NCBI GenBank assembly: GCA_001556025.1
Contig: LSIB01000118.1
Coordinates: forward strand, 1-33,229
Length of the DNA: 33,229 nucleotides
Direction: 5' to 3'
Origin: Rhizobiales bacterium CCH3-A5
Lineage (GTDB): Bacteria > Pseudomonadota > Alphaproteobacteria > Rhizobiales > Beijerinckiaceae
Position 1 is the stretch's first letter. Each line of letters opens with the position of its first letter. Of the stretch, positions 7,323 to 14,348 are shown piece after piece. The position numbers were made by a program, and so were the translations under genes. Below the pieces are notes generated by a model. That model did no database searches. It saw only the letters and a program-made list of their open reading frames with translations, and was not told where the DNA came from.

Positions 7323-8504
7323 TCAGCGTTGTGCGGTGAGCGCTTTCATACGTTCCAACGCAGCATCGACATCGCCTGCGTTCAGCGCGACGCCGAAGCC
7401 GAAGCGCAGCACGTCGCCGCGATGGTCGCTGGCGATGCCGAGCGCGGCCAGCGCCGTCTCCAGCGCGCCGGCATGCGGCGTGCGGAAGGCGAGGAAATTG
7501 CCGTGCGCGGCGGCGTGATCGAGCGGCGTGATCAGGCGATCGCGACTCAGATCGTCACGGCCGAGCCCATCGAGGCCGGCGAGAAACCGCTCCATCAACG
7601 CGGTCGCATGACGATGGACGACGCCTGCGTCGAGCCCCTGCCCGTCGAGCCAGCCGAGGACGGCGCGCATCCTGTAGAGGCCCGAGGGATCGAAGGTCGC
7701 CCCGAGGAAGCGCCCGCCATCGGCCGGATAGCCGATGCTGCTGCCGGCCGGCGCGGCAAGCGCCCCGAAGGCGGCGAACCAGCCGGTGTCGCGGGGGCGC
7801 GGGCCGTAGCCCGGCGGGCAGTGCATGAAGCAGCAGCCCTCGCCGGACATGGCGTATTTGTAGCCGCCGGAGATGTAGAAGGCGCGGTCGGCGATGGCGG
7901 ACAGGTCGGTCGGCAGCGCCAGGTAGCCGTGATAGCCGTCGATGGCGACCAGCGTGTCGCGCGACGGGACGGCTGCGACAAGCGCCGCGAGATCGCCCGT
8001 CGTCGCGCCCGACGAAAACAGCACCTGGCTAATGAAGACCAGATCGTGCCCGCCAGCCGCGATCGCCGCCGCGAGCCGGTCATGCAGGGTCGCCAAGGGT
8101 TCGGCCGCGACCTCGTCCACGATCACGAGACCGTCCTCCGCCAGCCGCGTCAGTTGTCGCCGGGCGGTGTGGAACTCGGCGCCGGTGACCAGGACGTGCG
8201 GGATGCGGTCATGGGAAACGCAGGAGAGCAGCCGGCGCAGGAATTCGTGGGTGTTGGGCGCAAACGCGATCGTTGCGGCGCCGGGCAGGGCGAGATGGCG
8301 CGCGATGCCAGACTGGACGGCGGGAATGATCTCGCCGAACACGACGCTCCATTTGTCGCCCGCGAGCCGGGCCGCGTCGCTCCAGGCCGCCTCCTGCGCC
8401 GCGAACGTAACGTCCGGCCAGTCGTGATGGCTGTGGGCCGCGAGGTTAATGCGCTCCGGCGCAGCCTGGCGGAAGCGCGCGAAATGACCCGTCCAGTCGC
8501 CCAT
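7323..8504 (-). CDS. kynU: Kynureninase-like PLP-dependent enzyme (class V aminotransferase fold)
   Basis: A 393-residue type-I-fold PLP enzyme. The predicted Schiff-base lysine is Lys216 in SGGYKYAMSGEG, and the preceding DGYHGYLALP supplies the cofactor-binding Asp. Kynureninase cleaves kynurenine to anthranilate and alanine. The assignment rests on fold and on strict coupling to tryptophan 2,3-dioxygenase: the dioxygenase TGA overlaps this ATG (TGATG). A GTG one codon upstream (8507) is an equally coupled alternative. The sequence departs from well-known KynU proteins in places, so it could be a divergent relative acting on another 3-hydroxy or keto-aryl amino acid. No kynurenine formamidase gene is present in the window. 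Confidence 0.7.
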   Translation of the reverse strand: MGDWTGHFARFRQAAPERINLAAHSHHDWPDVTFAAQEAAWSDAARLAGDKWSVVFGEIIPAVQSGIARHLALPGAATIAFAPNTHEFLRRLLSCVSHDRIPHVLVTGAEFHTARRQLTRLAEDGLVIVDEVAAEPLATLHDRLAAAIAAGGHDLVFISQVLFSSGATTGDLAALVAAVPSRDTLVAIDGYHGYLALPTDLSAIADRAFYISGGYKYAMSGEGCCFMHCPPGYGPRPRDTGWFAAFGALAAPAGSSIGYPADGGRFLGATFDPSGLYRMRAVLGWLDGQGLDAGVVHRHATALMERFLAGLDGLGRDDLSRDRLITPLDHAAAHGNFLAFRTPHAGALETALAALGIASDHRGDVLRFGFGVALNAGDVDAALERMKALTAQR

Positions 8505-9583
8505 CACACCGCCCCATAGCTGAAGCCCATCCGCGCCCTGACGGCGTCCGGCAGCGCCGGCAGATCGCGCCGGCTGAGCAGATAGGTCGAGAGATGGAAC
8601 AGGTCGATGAAGATGCGGTGCTTCTCGGCGGTGGCCTTGAGATAGCCATGGCCCGACGAGCCGCCGGTTCCCGGCCTGATGCCGATCATGCGCTCGACCA
8701 TCAGCGCATGGCGCAGCCGCCAGAGCGTCAGGCTTTCGTCGATGTCCATCAGCGCCTGCAGCAGCCGGAACGGCAGTTGCAGCACCGGCATGTCGCGATA
8801 GAGCGAGATGAAGATCGCGGCTTCGATGGCGCGCGGCGACATGCGCCAGCTCGAGCTTGCGGCGGAGGGCTCGAACAGCGCCTCGAAGCGGGCGAGCGCC
8901 TTCTCGATCGCGGCCGCGTCCTGCCGGCGCTGCTCTTCCGGCAGCGAGGCGTCCGCGCCGACCTGGCCGGCGTCGCGCCTGAGCGCGGCGACGACCGCCG
9001 CGCGGTAGCTTTCGCGGAAACTATAGTCGCCGAGCGCCACGAAAGGCGTTCGCGCCAGCCATGCGTCGAGTTGGGTCAGGAGCGAAACATGGGCGTTGGC
9101 GTCGAGTTTGGCCCGGTCCGCCGGGGCCAGCCGCTCGCGCATGCTTTGCTCGTCGATGCGCAGGCGGCGCTCGTCATGGAGGCCGAGCCGCGCCTCGATC
9201 AGCCTGAACTGGACCGACTGGAAGCCAGAGGCCGGGGTCAGCAAATCGCGGAAATCGAGGAAGCCCGCCGGCGTCATCGTCTCCAGCACGTCGAGCTGGC
9301 CGACGAGCAGCTTCAGGATTTCATGGATGCGGGCGAGTCCGGCGACGATGCGGCCAAGATGCTCGTCGGCCACGCTCTCGTCGGCGAAATCGGCCTGGAT
9401 GCGGTCGAGCTCGTGCAGGATCTGCCGGAACCAGAGCTCATAGGCCTGATGGACAATGATGAAGAGCATCTCGTCATGGGCGGGTGCGCCCACCCTGTCG
9501 CTCTCGGGCGCCTGGCAGGAGAGCAGCCGGTCGACCTGAAGATAGTCACCATAGGACAATCTGCGCGCCGCATTCGCCATCAT
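8504..9583 (-). CDS. kynA: Tryptophan 2,3-dioxygenase
   Basis: A 359-residue cytosolic heme enzyme that converts L-tryptophan to N-formylkynurenine. The family motif HDEMLFIIVHQAYELWF is at about 36-52. The heme ligand aligns with His292 (RLRHALMVERM). The substrate-loop GTGGSSG follows, with Thr306 exactly 14 residues after the histidine as in human and Xanthomonas enzymes. The C-terminal block IDLFHLSTYLL is also conserved. Start is ATG 9583 (ATG 9580 equally possible) with GGGACGG just upstream; a longer open frame to 10201 has no similarity. The A/T-rich stretch just upstream (9608-9626) is the likely promoter area. It forms an operon with the kynureninase-like gene. Confidence 0.93.
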   Translation of the reverse strand: MMANAARRLSYGDYLQVDRLLSCQAPESDRVGAPAHDEMLFIIVHQAYELWFRQILHELDRIQADFADESVADEHLGRIVAGLARIHEILKLLVGQLDVLETMTPAGFLDFRDLLTPASGFQSVQFRLIEARLGLHDERRLRIDEQSMRERLAPADRAKLDANAHVSLLTQLDAWLARTPFVALGDYSFRESYRAAVVAALRRDAGQVGADASLPEEQRRQDAAAIEKALARFEALFEPSAASSSWRMSPRAIEAAIFISLYRDMPVLQLPFRLLQALMDIDESLTLWRLRHALMVERMIGIRPGTGGSSGHGYLKATAEKHRIFIDLFHLSTYLLSRRDLPALPDAVRARMGFSYGAV

Positions 9584-9750
9584 CGCCGTCCCGCTGCCGA
9601 GCCCGAATTGTTTCAAGTTTAAAATAACGTCTCCGCCCCGACAAGCGGCGGCGATAACGCGCCGCTCGCGACCTCGTGACGCCGCCACGGGCCATCTCGT
9701 CTTGCGACCCCTGACAGGCTCTGTCGGAACTGTCGGCGATGGCAGTCCGT

Positions 9751-9775
9751 GGAACGCGGCCTGGCCCGGCGCGTT
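9751..9775 (+). promoter_or_regulatory. EcfG-type general stress promoter upstream of DUF1684 gene
   Basis: GGAAC at 9751-9755 and CGTT at 9772-9775 are separated by exactly 16 bp, matching the EcfG consensus GGAAC-N16/17-CGTT known from alphaproteobacteria. The -10 element is 69 bp before the DUF1684 start codon. A weaker overlapping candidate (GGAAC 9726-9730, N17, CGTG 9748-9751) lies just upstream. Confidence 0.55.
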
Positions 9776-9844
9776 GGCGCAGTGGCGAAGGGTTTCCGCC
9801 ATGGCGTGTGAACGACGCCACGACGGCGCGACGAGGATCCGGCG

Positions 9845-10507
9845 ATGCGGCACAGCGTGATCACCAAGGCAGACGCCGTCCCGGCGGGAACGCTGCAGCG
9901 TTTCGCGTCCCTGCAGGACTGGCGTCGCCAGATCGCCGATCTGTACGCTGCGGTTCGTGCCCTGCCGCCCGAGGAGGGGTTCGGACATTGGCGCGGCGTC
10001 CGCGACCGGCTCTTCCGCGAGCATGCGCAGTCGCCGCTCGCCGCAACGCGCCGCAGCCAGTTTTCCGGCATCAGCTACTACCCCTACGATCCGGCCCTGC
10101 GTTTCGAGGTGGCGTTGGAGCCGGCGCATGGCCGAGAGACGATCCGCGTAGAAGCCGGCAAGGACGGGCTGATGACGCTCCTGCCCTACGCCATCACCCA
10201 CGGGCTGGAAGGCCCGCTCGGCAGGGAGCTGACGCTGTACTGGATCGAGGGATATGGCGGCGGCACTTTCCTGCCTTTCGGCGACGCGACCAATGGCGAG
10301 GAAACCTTCTCCGGCGGGCGCTATCTGCTCGACACGATCAAGAGCGCCGATCTCGGCGCGACGCCGGCGGGCCGGACGATCCTGGATTTCAACTTCTCCT
10401 ACTATCCGTCCTGCGCCTATTCGGAGGCCTGGGTCTGCCCGCTCTCGCCCTTCGAGAACCGTTTGCCGGTCGCTGTACGCGGCGGCGAGCGCGATCCGCT
10501 GTCGTGA
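9845..10507 (+). CDS. DUF1684 family protein
   Basis: A 220-residue protein with the conserved C-terminal core of the DUF1684 family: TFLPFGDATNGEETFSGGRYLL, then ILDFNFSYYPSCAYSEAWVCPL and a final ENRLPVAVRGGE. The N-terminal half resembles family members with a helical lead and a beta-rich FSGISYYPYDPALRF block. No signal peptide is visible, so it is probably cytosolic. The biochemical function of the family is not established to my knowledge. Start ATG 9845 has GAGGA eight bases upstream. It is divergent from the tryptophan dioxygenase and single-gene. An EcfG-type promoter upstream suggests stress or stationary-phase expression. Confidence 0.85.
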   Translation: MRHSVITKADAVPAGTLQRFASLQDWRRQIADLYAAVRALPPEEGFGHWRGVRDRLFREHAQSPLAATRRSQFSGISYYPYDPALRFEVALEPAHGRETIRVEAGKDGLMTLLPYAITHGLEGPLGRELTLYWIEGYGGGTFLPFGDATNGEETFSGGRYLLDTIKSADLGATPAGRTILDFNFSYYPSCAYSEAWVCPLSPFENRLPVAVRGGERDPLS

Positions 10508-10519
10508 GCGGCGTTGGAC

Positions 10520-10562
10520 GACGTTTCATCCACGGCACGCCGCTTGCGTGGACGTTTCAACC
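10520..10562 (+). repeat. 12-bp direct repeat upstream of quaternary-amine ABC operon
   Basis: GACGTTTCATCC (10520-10531) and GACGTTTCAACC (10551-10562) differ at one base and are 31 bp apart, about three helical turns. They sit just upstream of a possible promoter for the importer/lyase operon and may be an operator. Confidence 0.4.
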
Positions 10563-10578
10563 TTTCCCGCCGGGCTCG

Positions 10579-10606
10579 CTTGCGCCGTCCGGCACAGCCG
10601 CTAGCC
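10579..10606 (+). promoter_or_regulatory. Possible housekeeping promoter of the ABC/lyase operon
   Basis: CTTGCG (10579-10584) and CTAGCC (10601-10606) are 16 bp apart, resembling the alphaproteobacterial housekeeping pattern. The site precedes the binding-protein gene by about 35 bp. The -10 match is weak, so this is tentative. Confidence 0.3.
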
Positions 10607-10640
10607 TGACCGTCAGATCGACCCGAGAAGGATGAGACCC

Positions 10641-11525
10641 ATGCGCCTCGCCAGAACGTTTTTCGTCGCCGCCGCGCTGATCGCGGCGGGGCTCTCCACC
10701 GCCGCCGCGCAGACGATCAAGATCGGCTCGAAGAATTTTACCGAGCAGTTCGTCGTCGCCGAGCTTTATGCTGCCGCGCTGGAAGGCGCGGGCTTCAAGG
10801 TCGAGCGCAAGATCAATCTCGGCGGCACGCTCGTTGCCCATGAGGCGCTGAAGAGCGGCGCGATCGACCTCTATCCCGAATATACCGGCACCGGGCTGAA
10901 CGCCGTGATGAAGGCGCAGGGCGTGACCGAGACCGACCCGGAAAAGGTCCGTTCCATGGTCAAGGCCTTCTACGAGAAAGAGTTCAATCTGACCTGGCTC
11001 AAGCCGTCGGGCATCAACAACGGCTACGCCATCGCGGTGCGCCCCGAAACGGCCAAGGAATACAACCTCAAGACTCTCTCCGATCTCGGCAAGGTCGCCG
11101 GCAAGCTCCGGCTTGGCGCAGGCACCGAATTCGTCGACCGCCGCGACGGCATCAAGGGGCTGGAGGAGGTCTACGGCATCAAATTCGCCGAGTTCAAGCA
11201 GTTCGCCGCCCTGCGCCTGCGCTATGAGGCGCTGAACCAGAAGCAGATCGAGGTCGCCAACGGCTTTTCGACCGACTGGCAGATCGCGGCGGAGAAGTTC
11301 GTCGCGCTCGACGACGACAAGTCGCTGTTCCCGCCCTATTTCCTCGCTCCCGTGGTGCGTCGCGAGATCGAGGCCAACCCGAAGATCGTCGCGATCCTCG
11401 AAAAGGTCGGGGCGGCGCTGGACAATCCGACGATGCAGGAGCTGAACCGGCAGGTCGAGGTCGACAAGAAGGAGCCGCGCACCGTGGCGGCGGCCTTCCT
11501 CAAGGCCAAGGGGCTGGTGAACTGA
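10641..11525 (+). CDS. OsmF/OpuCC-type quaternary-amine ABC substrate-binding protein
   Basis: A 294-residue periplasmic binding protein of the glycine betaine/choline (OpuAC) family. A signal peptide (about 1-23, ending STAAAQ) precedes the hallmark start of mature family members, IKIGSKNFTEQFVVAELYA. Other family blocks are INLGGTLVAHEALKSGAIDLYPEYTGTG and VANGFSTDWQIA. I chose ATG 10641 over ATG 10632 because AAGGA ends eight bases before 10641 and would overlap the earlier codon. It is the first gene of a five-gene operon including two permeases and an ATPase. Family members bind betaines through aromatic cages. The co-operonic lyase homologue suggests an aromatic betaine such as ergothioneine (inference). 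Confidence 0.88.
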   Translation: MRLARTFFVAAALIAAGLSTAAAQTIKIGSKNFTEQFVVAELYAAALEGAGFKVERKINLGGTLVAHEALKSGAIDLYPEYTGTGLNAVMKAQGVTETDPEKVRSMVKAFYEKEFNLTWLKPSGINNGYAIAVRPETAKEYNLKTLSDLGKVAGKLRLGAGTEFVDRRDGIKGLEEVYGIKFAEFKQFAALRLRYEALNQKQIEVANGFSTDWQIAAEKFVALDDDKSLFPPYFLAPVVRREIEANPKIVAILEKVGAALDNPTMQELNRQVEVDKKEPRTVAAAFLKAKGLVN

Positions 11526-13087
11526 GCGCGGCTGCGGAGGCGGCCGGGAATGCGGAACGCCACCCCGAGGTCGTCATCGGCGGCGACGCGACCGGCCACG
11601 AGACCATCTTCGCGATCGCACTCGATTTCGCGCCCGTTCGTCTGCATGAATCGCTCGGCCCGCGTCTGGCGGCCGCGCGGGCCGTCGTGCTGCGCGCGCT
11701 GGCGCGCGGCGAGAGCGTCTATGGACTGACGACGGGGCTGGGCGCGGCGGTCGATACGCGGCTCGACGCCGACGTCATCCCGGCCTTTCAGGCGCGTGCG
11801 ATCCGGGCGCGGGCCGTGGGCGTCGGTGAGCCGTTTTCGACCGCCGAGGTGCGCGCAACGCTGGCGGCGCGCCTCGTCGCCATCTGCCACGGCGCGTCCG
11901 GCCTTTCGCCTGAACTGGCCGCGACGATCGCCGCCATGCTGAACGCCGGCGTCCATCCGGTGGTCCGGCGCATCGGCTCTCTCGGAGAGGCCGACCTAAG
12001 CCCGCTCGCGCAGGCTTTTCTGCCGCTCATCGGCGAGGGCGAGGCGGAGTTCAGGGGCGCGGTCATGCAAGGCAGCGAGGCCATGCGTGCGGCGGGCATC
12101 GCACTGCCGGCGCTCGGCCCCAAGGATGGACTGGCCTTGCTCAACGCCAATGCCCAGAGCGTCGGGCTAGCCGCGTTGGCGGTCGACGCCATGCAGAAGG
12201 CGCGGCATGCCGCCCTGATGGCCGGCGCGCTGTCGTTGGAAGGTTTTCGCGCCAATCTGTCGCCGCTCGACGACGATCTTGCCGTCTTGCGGGCCATGCC
12301 CAGCCACAAGGTCGGGGTCAGGTTCCTGCACAACCTTATGTCCGGCAGCGATCTGTTCGAGCCGGGCCGCGCACGACGGCTGCAGGATCCGATCTCCTTT
12401 CGCTGCCTCGCCCCCGTGGCGGGACATGCCATCAACGCAATCGGGGCCGCGAGCCTTGCCGTCGACAACGAACTCGCCAGCGCGCCCGATAGCCCGGCCG
12501 TGCTGGTCGAGCGCGACGCGATCCTCTCCAGCGTCAATTTCGATACGACCGAGCTCGCCCTTACCTTCGAGGCGGCTGGGCTCGCGCTCTCGCATCTCGC
12601 CGCGACCTCGGCGGCGCGGATCATGAAGCTGATGTCACCGGCATCCTCCGACCTGCCGCGCTTTCTCACCCGCCATGGCGGCACGCATGCAGGTTTCGCA
12701 ACCTCGCAAAAGACGGCTGCCGCGCTGGAGGCCGAAATCCGCCACCTCGCCTTGCCTCTGGGCGCGATGACGCTGCCGGTTGCAGACGGCGTCGAGGATT
12801 ATGCGCCGATGACGCCGGCCATCGTCGAGAAGACGCGTGCCATTGCGCTGCGCATGACGCGGCTTGCTGCGATCGAGTTGGTCGTCGCGGCGCAAGCCGT
12901 CGATCTGCGCGGCGGGATCACGCTCGGCCGCGGCACGGCCGCCGCGCACGGCTTCGTGCGCCGCCATGTCGCCCGCCTCGACGACGACCGGCCGATGGGG
13001 CGCGACTACGAGGCGCTGGCGCTGGCGATCGAGGAAGGCGGGCTCATGCCGGCCGAGATGGCGGCCGGCGATGGTGCCGGAGCATGA
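11522..13087 (+). CDS. MIO-less aromatic ammonia-lyase homologue, candidate ergothionase
   Basis: A protein of about 521 residues of the histidine/phenylalanine ammonia-lyase fold (PF00221). Family motifs seen: catalytic-loop Tyr67 in VYGLTTGLG, LLNANAQSVGLAAL, LQDPISFRC with the carboxylate-binding Arg, and VEDY with Glu425. The MIO-forming Ala-Ser-Gly is absent: residues 155-158 are GEAD within GSLGEADLSPLAQ. Lys397 (SQKTAAAL) occupies a position that is usually hydrophobic in HAL. Ergothionase, which eliminates trimethylamine from ergothioneine, is a HAL-fold enzyme reported to work without MIO. Coding similarity (VVIGG...VRLHESLGPRLAAARAVV) extends upstream of the first GTG (11687). The only plausible start there is CTG 11522, sharing bases with the preceding TGA and with AAGGGG eight bases upstream. 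It overlaps the next gene by ATGA. Confidence 0.7.
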   Translation: MSAAAEAAGNAERHPEVVIGGDATGHETIFAIALDFAPVRLHESLGPRLAAARAVVLRALARGESVYGLTTGLGAAVDTRLDADVIPAFQARAIRARAVGVGEPFSTAEVRATLAARLVAICHGASGLSPELAATIAAMLNAGVHPVVRRIGSLGEADLSPLAQAFLPLIGEGEAEFRGAVMQGSEAMRAAGIALPALGPKDGLALLNANAQSVGLAALAVDAMQKARHAALMAGALSLEGFRANLSPLDDDLAVLRAMPSHKVGVRFLHNLMSGSDLFEPGRARRLQDPISFRCLAPVAGHAINAIGAASLAVDNELASAPDSPAVLVERDAILSSVNFDTTELALTFEAAGLALSHLAATSAARIMKLMSPASSDLPRFLTRHGGTHAGFATSQKTAAALEAEIRHLALPLGAMTLPVADGVEDYAPMTPAIVEKTRAIALRMTRLAAIELVVAAQAVDLRGGITLGRGTAAAHGFVRRHVARLDDDRPMGRDYEALALAIEEGGLMPAEMAAGDGAGA

Positions 13088-13713
13088 GCTGGGCGATCGA
13101 GAACTGGGATCGGCTGCTGATCGCGCTCTGGGAGCATGTCCGGCTGGTCGGCGCGGGGCTTCTGATCTCGCTCGTCATCGGCCTGCCGCTCGGCGTGCTC
13201 TCGGCGCGCAAGCCGCGGTTCTATCTCGCCGTGCTGCTGGTCTCCGGCGCGCTCTACACCGTGCCTGCGCTGGCGATCTTTGCGCTGCTGATCCCGGTGC
13301 TGGGGCTCGGCTTCGGCCCGGCGGTGGTCGCGCTGGTGATGTATGCGCTGCTGATCATCATCCGAAACGTCGCGACCGGCCTGCGCGAGATCTCGCCCGA
13401 CATCCTCGACGCCGCCGACGGCATGGGCTTCGGCCGCTGGCGCAGGTTGTTTGCCGTCGAATTGCCGCTGGCCCTGCCGGTGATCATCGCGGGCATCCGC
13501 ATCACCGTGGTGACGCAGGTGTCGGTCGCGACGGTGGCCGCCTTCATCAATGCCGGCGGGCTCGGCGACATCATCTTTCAGGGCATCACGCAGGATTTCG
13601 GCGAGAAGGTCGTCATCGGTGCGCTCGCGACCTCGGCGCTGGCCATCGCCTGCGACGAGAGCCTGCGCCGGGTCGAGGTGGCCTTGCGCGCCGCACAGGC
13701 GGAGAGCGCCTGA
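13084..13713 (+). CDS. OpuCB-type ABC permease, quaternary-amine transporter
   Basis: A 209-residue inner-membrane permease of the betaine/choline ABC family with about five to six hydrophobic helices. The EAA-type cytoplasmic loop is in DAADGMGFGRWRRLFAVELPLALPVIIAGI, and AAFINAGGLGDIIFQGI is typical of OpuCB/OsmW/OsmY proteins. Its ATG overlaps the lyase TGA (ATGA), which places the lyase firmly inside the transporter operon. It pairs with the next permease to form the transmembrane channel. The binding protein is separate, unlike some Gram-positive homologues where it is fused to the permease. Confidence 0.9.
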   Translation: MSWAIENWDRLLIALWEHVRLVGAGLLISLVIGLPLGVLSARKPRFYLAVLLVSGALYTVPALAIFALLIPVLGLGFGPAVVALVMYALLIIIRNVATGLREISPDILDAADGMGFGRWRRLFAVELPLALPVIIAGIRITVVTQVSVATVAAFINAGGLGDIIFQGITQDFGEKVVIGALATSALAIACDESLRRVEVALRAAQAESA

Positions 13714-14348
13714 TGTGGCAATGGATCGGCGACAACCCCGGCATCTTCGGCACGGCGGTCAGCAACCATCTCCAGCTTTCGGGCGTGGCGCTCGCCGCCG
13801 TGATCCTGATCGCGCTGCCGCTCGGGCTCGCCCTGACACGCCGGCGCGGCCTGGCGAATGCCGCCATCGCCATCGTCAACATCCTGCGCACCGTGCCCTC
13901 GCTGGCGCTGCTGGTGATCATGCTGCCGCTGCTGGGGACGGGCTTCCTGCCGTCCGCCGTCGCGCTCGTGCTCTACGGGCTTCCGGCGCTGCTGCTCAAC
14001 ACCTATACCGGCCTTGTCGAGGTCGACGCCGACATCGTCGAGGCGGCGCGCGGGCAAGGCTTGTCCGACCGGCAGGTGATGACCCGGATCGAGATCCCGC
14101 TCGCCTTGCCGGTGATCTTCGCCGGCATCCGCACGGCCGCGGTGCAGATCGTCTCGGCCGCTACGCTGGCCGCCTTTATCGGCGGCGGCGGTCTGGGCGA
14201 ACTGATCACCGCCGGCATGGCGAATTTCAACTTCCCGCAACTCGTCGCCGGCGCGGTCGCCGTCGCCCTGCTGGCGCTGTTGGTCGAGCTCGCTTTTGCG
14301 GGGCTCGAACGGCTGCTGACGCGGCAACTGCGCATGGGTGCTGCATGA
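13713..14348 (+). CDS. Second OpuC-type ABC permease, quaternary-amine transporter
   Basis: A 211-residue permease paralogous to its upstream neighbour. It shares NILRTVPSLALLVIMLPLLGTGF, the EAA loop EAARGQGLSDRQVMTRIEIPLALPVIFAGI and the AAFIGGGGLGELI block. The start ATG overlaps the previous stop (TGATG). Two non-identical permeases imply a heterodimeric channel, as in OsmY/OsmW and OpuCB/OpuCD. No extra domain is visible. Confidence 0.9.
   Translation: MWQWIGDNPGIFGTAVSNHLQLSGVALAAVILIALPLGLALTRRRGLANAAIAIVNILRTVPSLALLVIMLPLLGTGFLPSAVALVLYGLPALLLNTYTGLVEVDADIVEAARGQGLSDRQVMTRIEIPLALPVIFAGIRTAAVQIVSAATLAAFIGGGGLGELITAGMANFNFPQLVAGAVAVALLALLVELAFAGLERLLTRQLRMGAA

Noticed and set aside
9726..9751. 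Second EcfG-type promoter (GGAAC-N17-CGTG) before the DUF1684 gene
   Set aside because: The -10 differs from CGTT at one base and the exact match immediately downstream is the better candidate.
9584..10201. N-terminal extension of tryptophan dioxygenase by about 200 codons
   Set aside because: Family similarity starts at 9583 with a ribosome-binding site. The extension runs antisense through the DUF1684 gene and its promoter.
11687..13087. GTG 11687 as the true start of the lyase homologue
   Set aside because: It would remove the segment preceding the catalytic Tyr loop, which reads like family sequence in the same frame. It also lacks coupling to the upstream gene and a good ribosome-binding site.
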